Assembly: GCF_000001735.4 (NCBI RefSeq) | Contig: NC_003075.7 | Span: forward strand, 15,253,001-15,317,000 | Source: Arabidopsis thaliana | Lineage: Eukaryota > Streptophyta > Magnoliopsida > Brassicales > Brassicaceae | Reading direction: 5' to 3' | Length of the DNA stretch: 64,000 nt | Part shown: one piece after another, positions 24,220 to 33,802 of the stretch | Layout: each line of letters opens with the position of its first letter | How positions within the stretch are numbered: the first letter of the stretch is position 1 | Notes under the pieces: model-generated | Told to the model about the DNA's origin: nothing | Databases searched by the model: none | The model's input: the letters and a program-made list of their open reading frames with translations, nothing else | Translations under genes and position numbers: made by a program

Positions 24220-25280
24220 TGATTCCGGTAGAATTCTTGAAGCCTTTGTTTATCAACCAAATCGAGCTCAGCTGTCATAAAATCGGAGCATCCGCGTAGG
24301 TTAAGAGCTCCAATAAGCAAGCGCAGGTTAACAAGTAATATAAAAAAAGAAAGAGAGACAAGACTCCACCGATCGGAGAAGAAGAAGAAGAAGATAAAAA
24401 AGAAAAGATAGTTTTTTTTTTATTAAAACAAAAAAAAAGAAGATAAATAGTAATATACGAAAACGTATATATATACGTATGAGTGACAGTATTTTTGAGT
24501 CTCTCTGTGTGTGTACTAAAATTAGTATCCGAGGGAAGGACGGTAACGTCGACTTTTTGACGATTTAACACGTTATTGCTGACGTGGCGATAATGGATTG
24601 GAAATTTTAGCCTGACGTTTCGGGGTTACTGTCTCCGTTAAATCCGATGCTGGCCATGTACCGTAAGTGTTGGGTGGACACCAGAAACTCTCTTCAACCT
24701 TATCCAATACTCATTACTAAAAAGGCAAAGTTATGAATTAAAATCAGTGGAACCAGATATGAATTGATTACTGATAATCTACACGGATTTAACATTATAT
24801 TAGCTTTTTCTTTTTCTTACAACCGAATTTCACTTGTCGTAAAAGATTTAAACACGATTATTTTTTGAAGTGGGAACCAAAATCCAAAACTTAAACTAAT
24901 AATTCTTATATTTATGGAAGAGCTGGGTAGTATTCTAATCATTTAGATCATCAAACAGTATTTAACCATAATTAACACAAATTACTAGTTTTGAAAAACA
25001 AAGGAACAGTTCAATCATTTAGATCTACTCACAGGTTAACAAACATAATTTTTAAAACATTTATTATGTTTGAAAGAAAAGAGTGGTAATATGTTGATGT
25101 TGATCAATATTCAATTAAAGAAGTAGAAAGAAACAAGGGAACATAACTTCAACAATTTAACGTAATATACCAGTTTCTTTGACGTTTAAGAATATCAAAG
25201 GCTGATGATGTTCTCGATCAAATTTCACGGTACATTATGCAAGAAAACAAATAAATAAAAAAGAAGTTTTGCTCTCAATT
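24220..25280. other. OXS3-like promoter and 3' flank of SDA1-like gene
   Basis: A perfect 16-base palindrome, ACGTATATATATACGT, occurs at 24463-24478, about 245 bases upstream of the OXS3-like ATG, and doubles as a TATA-like element. GAA and A runs lie between it and the ATG. 24720-25200 is AT-rich with no gene; 25200-25280 is likely 3'UTR of the SDA1-like gene. Confidence 0.45.
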
Positions 25281-28200
25281 TCACTTCCAAGCTTTCCTTC
25301 CTCTGAACTGGCTTCCGCTGTGGCTATTCTTCATTTTCTTGACTCGCTTTGCTTTCCCAGCCTTTGATCTTACTGCAGCGAGAGGCATATTCTTCTTGTG
25401 TTCCTTCTGTCTATTGCTCGATCCTCCGGTCTGCGTGTTTTCATTTCACACAATTATTGGATCATCAAACAACACACAGCCTATATATGCTTGTAAATAA
25501 CCATTTCTCGTAACAACGGAAACAAAAACGGATACCTTCTTCTGCTTGATGGCAGTCTTGGATTTGTATTTCCCTCGGTCCTCCCTACCCGCTTTAACTA
25601 ACTCCAGCCTTTCTTCTTTTATTAGTTTCTGCCTTATGTGAGCCTGTGGAAAGAGTAAGATAATTCAGTTAACATCGCCAAAACATTTTGCGACTCAAAT
25701 GGAGCTTCTCATACTAGTAACAGCTTACTTCAAGTTTGGCTGGATTGACCAGCTTCTTACTTAGCTTATCAGAATCCGGAACTTTCAATCCTTTTCGAGC
25801 CAATGCAAGTTTCGCATCCTTCTTTCCCTGCATGTGACACAAGACATCATCAACAAAGTTGGACTTCTTTACCAAACAGAGGAAAAGAGCTTCTCTCTTT
25901 CGCATATATGTATGTATACCTTAACTTCTTTGATTTTTCGGAAGTCCTCATTGGAAAGTATGCCATCTCTTTCTGCAAAAGATGTCTGTTCCCTCTCTGC
26001 CTCTGCGCATCTCTTTAGTGCTCGTAGGCTTGTATCAGCAGCGAGGAGACTCGCATCAAAATCTACTAACTTCCTTTTCTTCCCCTTTGCTTTCTCTCTG
26101 TTTCCACTACCCTCCACAGAAGCTTCTCCTTCATCTTCTTCGTTTTCCCAATCAGTCTCGGCTTCATCACTGTCATTCTTCTCTTCCTCTTCATCTCCAC
26201 TAACCAAAGTATCATCTTCAGTGTTATTCATATCATCACCATCATTAGAATCTTCTTCAGCCTCGTCCTCAGTTATCAGCTCCTGTTCGATATCATCACT
26301 CCCAGGCAACGCCACTTCATCATCATCACTTTCTTGCAATAAATCAACATTGGGAACATTGCTGAAGACATTGACTTCTCCATACTTTTTAGGTCTGGCA
26401 ATGGGACCTCCAGGACGGCCACGGTCTTTTTTCACTAGTAGCAAAGGGTTGATCTGAAATTACAATAATGTAATTACTGGTTAACCACATACACTGATTA
26501 TTTTGTTCCAATTAACAAATCAAATACTTCTGCTACCTCTCTGAACAATGCTATGAGGGAAGCAGATGCTGCTGAGATGGCTTTTCTATGGGTACGGTAC
26601 TTTTTATCCGTTTTATACTGAGCAAGATCATGCAGCAAGTCTTCTGTCATCAACTGAAGTATAGCAGACAAAAAAAAATATAGAAGAAGCAAAAAGACAA
26701 CTCAGAAAAAAAAAAAAAAAAAAGGATTGGTGCTGTAAAACTACATTTATATGAGAATGTTAAACCAGAGTTAAGAACTAGTTACCTCGGGAATCCTAAG
26801 GAACATTTCTCGTACCACATTGAGTGCGACAGGAATAGCCTGGTTACATATATGAAAACAATGAATTAAAAAGGAAAAATATAAATGATAGAATAAGCTT
26901 TCTAGTTAAGTCCCTCCCTAGGTGTTTGAAATCACACCTCCGGACTTGAGCGATCGTGTAAAAACTTATTCACTATTTGCTTGAACAGTGGCTCCACGGC
27001 ATCCGAAGGTACCTGCTCGATATAAAAATGATTGGAAGGATTGCAGGATGAGAAAAGGGATGATGCTTTAAAGTGTAAGATGTTTGTATACCCCATCATG
27101 GCAAGCCTGAACTGCTGCTGCAAGTATTTGTGTAATGTCCTTTACACCATCCTGCATTTAAGAGCATCCCTGTTTCAATAAATTTTCAGCAAAGAAATTG
27201 TAAAAAGGGCAGTTAGCAAATCTTACCTTAGCATACGCTTGAAGATAAGTATAAAATTTGAATAAAAGCAACTTGTGAAGACCAATTGTTCGTGCAATAA
27301 CTTTTATAATCATCAACCTGGTCTGCAAAATTTATTGAATACATGGTTAGTTAGCTCATATGTTTCTATAGAATGGATGAAGCGAGTTAAAATACAATTA
27401 CCTCGCGCCGTTCATAAGTTTCCCCAGTGCTCTTGTCATCAGTTTCCCCACTGCTCTTGTCATTAGTTTCCACAGTGCTCTCGTCAGGCTTAGGCCTAAT
27501 AAGGGGAAGCAACCTCTCTGCAAAATTCTGTAAAAGAAGAAAAACATTCAAGTACATAGCCACATAGAAAAAGCTAGGAAATGACCACTACAAAAAAGCT
27601 AGGAAATGAACCTGTGCATCATTTAGATGATTAAGAGGTGAATAAGTTGAAGTAGTGTTCTCAGACGACGCACGCTGCTTTCGTTTAATACTTCGCATGG
27701 CGCGTTGCAGTTTTGCTTGCTTTTTCTTCTTGCTAGAAGATGTACCTTTGTTGTTGGCCTAAACATCGGAAACAGGACCTAGTATTATACTTAATTCATA
27801 ATGATAAAAATGATAGTGACAACTATATGAAGGTGGAAAATTCTATTCACAACCAGTAGTAAGCGTCTTCGTCATAGTCTCTAACAAAATTCATGTATAA
27901 ATATGTTGTTTACCTTGTAAACAGCCTCTCTGTTAAACACAACCTGAGATCACTATCATCCTCATCGTTAATGTTGTCGTAGTCAAGAAGAAACCGAAGG
28001 GAAGATATCCTGATCCTGAACATGTAAAAAAAAAGAGAAGTTAGTAATTCGACCAACCAAATCATATCGAAATCTTGCACAGTTAGGAAGATATACCTAG
28101 GTGAAGTATGAAAGCAGGCTTCACAAATGGCAATTGCTACTCTGTCATGTTTATCACCAAACCAGACTTTTTTCTTGTGAAGCTCACAAAGGGTAACAAG

Positions 28201-28982
28201 TGCTCTCTTAGCCTTGGTTTCATCTTCTTGCTACAACCGAAGTTAAAAATCATCTACTTGATTATACACTGATCAGTTACACAAAAAACCCATGAAAAGG
28301 GAAAAGAAAAAAGAAATACCTCCAACATAGAGAAAACAATCTTGTGAAGAGATTTGTGCCTTGGATCAGTGATACTCATTTTACGAATGGTTTGAACAAT
28401 ATGAGAGAAAGCAAGCTTTCGCAAGTTTTTATCACCAAGAGTTTGAATATCTAGAAACAGAGCTAACAAATCCTCGATGACAAGACTCTTTAACACACAC
28501 CAAAGCAAACATATTAAAAAAACATTACTTTCGATTACGATCATCTTAGAATTCGTATCAATCACGTAATAAATAAAAAAACATACCTTTCGATTCATAA
28601 GAAGAATCAGAGATTGCGCAACTTGGTACCGAAGCCCCGACGGCATTGCCAGGCATGAGGTACGGAGTAAATCAGTCAATTGAGCTGGAAAAGCGGCGAG
28701 CTGGTTCGGATAAAACGGAGTGACATGAGCGAGAAACATGGCTCGGTCTCGGAGTTCCTTAGCAACGGAAGGGCCGGGGCCGACGGAGGAGAAAGTGAGA
28801 GCCGCCTGTTGCTGAAAGAGATCGACGGAGGCTCTGAACTGTTTGTAAATCAAATGGACCTCCGTTTCGTAACCCTCTGGTTCACGCTTGATTTGGCTCT
28901 GAAGGATAGGAAGGCTGAGCTTCTAGGAGATCCGGCTAGAAGCCTTCAAGGACTCCGGCGTAAGACCTAGAGATCCGGCCAT
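25281..28982 (-). CDS. SDA1-family ribosome biogenesis protein gene with apparent lesions (possible pseudogene)
   Basis: Fourteen exons fit the SDA1 family: 28982(or 28739)-28587, 28487-28320, 28230-28097, 28015-27914, 27758-27612, 27527-27402, 27322-27227, 27151-27092, 27012-26938, 26839-26786, 26653-26537, 26453-25920, 25827-25729, 25643-25536 and 25430-25281 (fifteen if the leader is counted apart). Family hallmarks include EGYETEVHLIYKQF, MFLAHVTPFYP, VIARTIGLHK, KKDRGRPGGPIARPKKYGEV, an acidic stretch and a Lys/Arg tail ending GRKAWK. SDA1 is needed for 60S subunit maturation and nucleolar export in yeast. Two breaks are seen: TAG at 28925-28923 in frame with the ATG at 28982, and a frameshift in exon 28015-27914. 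The next in-frame ATG (28739) would remove the conserved N-terminus. Corresponds to AT4G31520 from memory. Confidence 0.8.
27418..27489 (-). repeat. 24-base coding minisatellite in SDA1-like exon
   Basis: Three tandem 24-base units begin at 27418, 27442 and 27466. On the minus strand they encode an eight-residue repeat of the form ET(N/D)DKS(S/T)G. The repeat keeps the reading frame, so copy-number change would not break the protein. Confidence 0.75.
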
Positions 28983-29280
28983 AATCGGAGGTTTTTTCAG
29001 AGAGGGAAAGGAACCAACCAAACCCTTTAGGTTTTATACAAACACACAGACTTTTGATATATTTATAGGTTTAGTTCTTCACTGTACCAGTTCGGTTTAG
29101 GATTTGATTCTCTCGGTTTAGGATTTTATTTGAAACCATTACAAGGCCAAAGCCCATACGGCCAGAGGCCCAATACAAGGAAAAAACGCACCAATTGAAT
29201 GAACAAATTTATTTGATTTTTGAATGAACAAATTAAATAATGGCTTCTCCTTAAAATTATCTAAGCTCGCTTGACCAATC
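28983..29280. promoter_or_regulatory. Bidirectional promoter between SDA1-like and SDR-like genes
   Basis: Only 298 bases separate the two divergent ATGs (28982 minus, 29281 plus). AGCCCA at 29151-29156 and GGCCCA at 29167-29172 (TGGGCT and TGGGCC on the minus strand) form a site II-type pair in the middle. TTTATA-like sequence is weak on both sides. Confidence 0.6.
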
Positions 29281-31064
29281 ATGGCTACCACCACCAATCT
29301 CAGCTTCGCTCCTCCCTCTTACTCCCGTTTTGCCGCTACAAAATCCCAAATCAGAAACCCTCTGTTTACGTCCCCCCTGCCACTCCCATCTTCTTTCTTC
29401 CTGGTTAGAAATGAAGCATCTTTATCTTCGTCAATCACGCCAGTCCAAGCTTTTACAGAAGAAGCCGTCGATACTTCGGATTTAGCTTCTTCTTCTTCAA
29501 AGCTTGTACTTGTCGTTGGCGGCACTGGTGGTGTAGGTACTTAAATGTTCAATTTTGAAATTAGGACTATGAATTTCTCACTATTGGGTCTGCTGAATGA
29601 TGGTTGTTTTAAAGTCTTATCCTTTTTGGTATCAGGTCAACTTGTGGTAGCTTCATTGCTCAAGAGGAATATAAGATCAAGGTTATTACTGCGTGATCTT
29701 GACAAAGCTACCAAGTTATTTGGCAAACAAGATGAATATTCCTTGCAGGTTCGGACTTAATCTCACTATTTCGGATACACTACTTGTTCTTTTTATACGA
29801 TAAGTTTAAACCATGTTGTTATAGGTAGTTAAAGGGGATACTAGGAATGCAGAGGATCTTGATCCATCCATGTTTGAGGTTCGTCTTCTTGCTCCTGTTT
29901 TGTTTGGCACGAGTTTCACTTGTTCTTCATTTGATTTTTAACTGATTTGCCTAGGGTGTCACACATGTGATTTGTACCACTGGAACTACAGCTTTTCCTT
30001 CTAAGAGGTGGAATGAAGAAAACACTCCTGAGAAAGTAGGTGAGAACACATTTCTTTCCAATTAAGAACGTTAGATGTCTTGTTTTGTTATCAGTTCTTT
30101 CTTACATGTCATGATCGATTTTCCTTTTTGGGACTATGTGTTTTTTTTTGTGTTCAAAAAGATTGGGAAGGTGTGAAGAATCTCATTTCAGCATTGCCAT
30201 CATCGGTGAAGAGAGTTGTTTTGGTTTCATCAGTAGGTGTGACCAAGTCTAATGAGCTACCCTGGAGGTGAGACTAGAGTATCTCCGCTAATTTACTTTA
30301 GTCTGATTGTCTCTACGTGTAGTTTATTTGCTGAATGTATGTTTTGTTTGACAGCATCATGAACCTTTTTGGAGTTCTTAAGTACAAGAAGATGGGGGAA
30401 GATTTTCTTCGTGACTCTGGTCTTCCATTCACCATTATCAGGTTTCGAACAAAAGAGTTACCCACTTTTTTTGCTCTTAATACTCCAAAACGCAGGCAAC
30501 ATATGGTTTACTGATTTACTGTAATGTGATGTTTTCTTACCAGACCTGGTAGATTGACTGATGGACCATACACATCTTATGATCTGAATACTTTGCTCAA
30601 AGCTACAGCTGGTGAAAGGCGTGCAGTTGTTATTGGTCAAGGTAAATTTGAGATTCTTTGATGGTCTTGCAGCACTAAGATTTTTGAGATTACTTTATTT
30701 ACATAATGGCTCCTTTTAACAGGGGACAACCTTGTTGGAGAGGTAAGTAGACTTGTAGTGGCTGAAGCTTGTATACAGGCACTTGATATTGAATTCACAC
30801 AAGGCAAAGCTTACGAGATCAATTCAGTAAAGGTACCACAAACAGTTTCCTTGAAATTTGAACAAAGTGGAAATGTAGTCTGATCAAGAAACAATGTCTT
30901 AAGGGGTGTCCTGGAGATTCAAAGCTTTAGTTGATCATTGAAAATGTTTCAAAGATTTGGTTGCCATTTTTTTATATGTTTGAGAAATGTGGTTTCAGGG
31001 GGATGGTCCAGGAAGTGATCCACAGCAATGGCGAGAGTTGTTTAAAGCTGCAGAATCCAAATGA
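29281..31064 (+). CDS. Plastid NAD(P)-binding Rossmann-fold protein (atypical SDR, NmrA/TIC62-like)
   Basis: Nine exons, 29281-29536, 29636-29748, 29825-29878, 29955-30039, 30162-30267, 30355-30441, 30544-30641, 30723-30832 and 30999-31064, join to 324 residues. Residues 1 to about 60 are Ser/Thr/Ala-rich with few acidic residues, as in plastid transit peptides. The mature part starts with KLVLVVGGTGGVGQLVVASLL, the glycine-rich dinucleotide loop split by the first intron, followed by RLLLRDLDKA, GVTHVICTTGT, VKRVVLVSSVGV and LKYKKMGEDFLRDSG where Y and K stand in the SDR-like active-site area. This is the atypical SDR/NmrA group that includes TIC62 and several plastid reductases. The substrate is not deducible. 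Corresponds to AT4G31530 from memory. Confidence 0.9.
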
Positions 31065-31738
31065 CAAAAGAGGACTTTTGAGAGATGTGTACAGAATTGT
31101 TAGCGAGACATTACATATATGGTCGATTGTGTATACATGTGCTTTCTTTTGGTCTTTGACTTCATCATTACTGTAATTACTTTATCTATAACTAGAAGTT
31201 CTTTCTTGCAAATCAACTTCATAGCAAGTGCTAAGAAGTCCAAAAGAGTAAGTAGGTTGCAGATTGGATTCTTCCTAGCCACTTATCCGAAATTCAGATT
31301 CCTGTTAGATTTTCGACTTCTCTTGAGTTGTAAACCAAATAGCGACTTGAGCAATAAACAATAAAGAAAGAACAGAGAAAATGGTTTTGCTGAATTTTCC
31401 TTTATTGTCTTAAAATTAATAAAAGTTACAAATGTAGCACAACACTAAGAACAAGAAGATTTATAGGGACAATTTTTCTTTCGATATTATAGGAATCCCA
31501 CATTTTATAATCCTGTTCTTCAGATTAATACATTAAATAGAATAATCTAAACCCGCTTGGTCCCTAACATGAAGTCTTATGAAACTAATGAGCTAAAGGG
31601 ACTTGACCAATGACTAAAAGCTATACCTGATTGACAGTATTTATATACGTGTAACAATACCTCTGCTTCCAGGAGATGGAGATCATACCAATGTGGACAC
31701 ATTTTAATACAACATTCGAGAACAGAACATGGCTTCAA
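31065..31738. other. Convergent 3'UTRs of SDR-like and EXO70G1 genes
   Basis: The 674 bases between the two stop codons contain likely 3'UTRs of both genes, with an AATAAA-like AATAAACAATAAAG at about 31351-31364 for the plus-strand gene. No protein-coding signal was seen. Confidence 0.55.
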
Positions 31739-33802
31739 TCAGACAACTGCAGAAGTAGTACGCCTAAGGTCAACATCATTCTTGAATTTCTCACTTGGCG
31801 GTGTTCCTTTGAAGCTTCCATATCTCATGGGCTTAGGCATGTAAAGAGAACTGAGTATCTTCTCCAAAGCTACCACAGTGTATCTCACATACTTGCTTGA
31901 ACTCGCGTCTTTCTCAACCAATGGCCCATAGTTTTGCATATAGCTTCTGTAAACCGGCACAATAGCCTGAACTATCTGCTGGCAAACTCTATCCCTTAAA
32001 TCTTTCTCTGGTAAGACCCATGATGCTTGCTTCTTATACATCTCATCAAACGCATCATTGAATGCTTTCAATCTCTTCTTGACAAGATCACGAGCTGTGG
32101 CATGTCCACCCGAGAAAAGTATCAGCCCTTCTCGGCTCAAGTGGCTTGGAAGCTTACCCCAACTGTCTCTAAGGAAGACAGTGGCGTAATACTCTTTGTA
32201 CTGATCATGTTCTTTCAGCCACGAATCTCCTAAATGATCCCCAATATTTGTACCCTTTAAGTTCTTGTATAAATGCCAGTGATTATTCATACCGAAGAAA
32301 TGCGCAAGCGTTTGATCCGGATACGCTTTCATCCATACATCCAGATTCTGCTCAATGGCTTTGATTATTCTTAAAACCTCAACCATAAGCTGATTATCTT
32401 GGAACCTTTCTGATCTCCAGCTCTTATGTATGAGCAGAACCTGAGTTAGTGTTGACTTGTACTTATCTCCAATAAGTTTATTGCAGTAATCAGTTACAAA
32501 ACTGACTAATCTAGGAACACCACCATCGCTAGGAGGCGGGGTTTGTTTCTGAATCTCTACCTGAACCAGAAGCTCCCAGAAGATTTCCGCTGCACCATCG
32601 ATTATCCTTTTGATGAGATCCCTTGTGAAGTTTTGGATCTCAATACAGGCTGCTCCACCAAAGAGGCGGTTGAAATCTGCTCTCAGTTTGTTCAACGACG
32701 TAAAGATATCTAACAGCTTCAGAAGCTTGATTGGATCTTTCTTGCTATCAGTCACAGTTTTCCCAAACTGAAGGAACGCGAGCATACCGGCCTGAGCAGC
32801 AATCTTTGAAAAGCAATCCATCCAAACATTCAAACCAAGTCTCTCAAAGACATCGTTGCAAAGCTTGAACTCTGCTTCGAACAGATGCTTAACCGCAAAC
32901 TCTAAATGATTACCCCACTGAGCTATATACCCTTCTATGCTCTGCACATCGTTGAACTCAGAAACCGAGATATCTAGATAATCTAAGTCAAGTGCTTGAA
33001 GACTAGCTCTAACATTCAAGCTCCTCACTTCAACGTATATTGAAATGCACTTGTCGAGTCTGTTATTAGCTCTGAGTCTCCCAAGAATGGCTTGCAGTTT
33101 ATGAATTACAGTAACAGGCAACTGAGACGGTGCAATGCAAGCCTGATCACCGAGTGATGATGGAGACGCCATTGGAAGTGGTACACTGTTATCCTTCAAG
33201 AGCCTCCTGAACTCGTTTTCCAGCTTATCTAAAGCAGCATTCCTAAGCCCGCCATCAAGACGCAATTGAGATCTCTCTTTCTCTTCTCCTCCTCCACGGT
33301 CATTATGAAATTCACTAAGCCCTCTCAAAGATTTCTTTAAATTCGAAAGATACTTCTCATCAGCGACATGGTGATCATCAAGATACTCAACTATATCTTC
33401 CAACCACTGGATAGCTAAACCACAATTCTCCCCTAGAAACTTCAAAGCTTCCTCTAACCGCTTCAACACCGATAAATAACTCGAAAGATCGTTCTTGGGA
33501 TCTGATAACAAAGACTTCTCAAGTCCATGAACAGCATCGAACACCTTAAGCACAGCAGCTGCAGGACCAACAGCTCGGTTAATGTTACCACCAACATCCT
33601 TGAGAGCTTCTCCATCAGCTCGTATCGGCCTAACCGCAGCTTCAAGCAACGGCAATCTCTGCTCAATCTCATCAAACCTAGGACCAGTTTTACCCAAAGC
33701 TAACCCAATGGCTTTTGATTTCTCAAGACTCAATTTTAAAGACTTTCTAGCAGCTATCAAGCTCTGAATCCCACGATCCACCCCAGTAGACTCCGCCATC
33801 AT
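31739..33802 (-). CDS. EXO70G1: Exocyst subunit EXO70, G clade
   Basis: A single-exon frame of 687 residues starting MMAESTGVDRGIQSLIAARK; the ATG at 33799 would give one residue fewer. The C-terminal two thirds form the EXO70 fold of stacked helices (for example VEVLRIIKAIEQNLDVWMKAYPDQTLAHFFGMNNHWHLYKNLKGT and SWGKLPSHLSREGLILFSGGHATARDLVKKRLKAFNDAFDEMYKKQ). EXO70 binds phosphoinositides and the other exocyst subunits, tethering post-Golgi vesicles at the plasma membrane. The absence of introns is typical for plant EXO70 genes outside the A clade. G-clade members have unusual, less understood functions. Corresponds to AT4G31540 from memory. Confidence 0.95.
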   Translation of the reverse strand: MMAESTGVDRGIQSLIAARKSLKLSLEKSKAIGLALGKTGPRFDEIEQRLPLLEAAVRPIRADGEALKDVGGNINRAVGPAAAVLKVFDAVHGLEKSLLSDPKNDLSSYLSVLKRLEEALKFLGENCGLAIQWLEDIVEYLDDHHVADEKYLSNLKKSLRGLSEFHNDRGGGEEKERSQLRLDGGLRNAALDKLENEFRRLLKDNSVPLPMASPSSLGDQACIAPSQLPVTVIHKLQAILGRLRANNRLDKCISIYVEVRSLNVRASLQALDLDYLDISVSEFNDVQSIEGYIAQWGNHLEFAVKHLFEAEFKLCNDVFERLGLNVWMDCFSKIAAQAGMLAFLQFGKTVTDSKKDPIKLLKLLDIFTSLNKLRADFNRLFGGAACIEIQNFTRDLIKRIIDGAAEIFWELLVQVEIQKQTPPPSDGGVPRLVSFVTDYCNKLIGDKYKSTLTQVLLIHKSWRSERFQDNQLMVEVLRIIKAIEQNLDVWMKAYPDQTLAHFFGMNNHWHLYKNLKGTNIGDHLGDSWLKEHDQYKEYYATVFLRDSWGKLPSHLSREGLILFSGGHATARDLVKKRLKAFNDAFDEMYKKQASWVLPEKDLRDRVCQQIVQAIVPVYRSYMQNYGPLVEKDASSSKYVRYTVVALEKILSSLYMPKPMRYGSFKGTPPSEKFKNDVDLRRTTSAVV

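Noticed and set aside
25834-26457. 207-codon Ser-rich plus-strand frame
   Set aside because: It is the antisense shadow of the acidic SDA1-like exon (26453-25920), whose Glu/Asp codons read as Ser/Phe/Leu on the other strand.
26706-26723. A-run as a retrotransposed poly-A tail
   Set aside because: It sits in an SDA1 intron on the opposite strand, where it serves as the pyrimidine-rich tract; no target-site duplication was seen.
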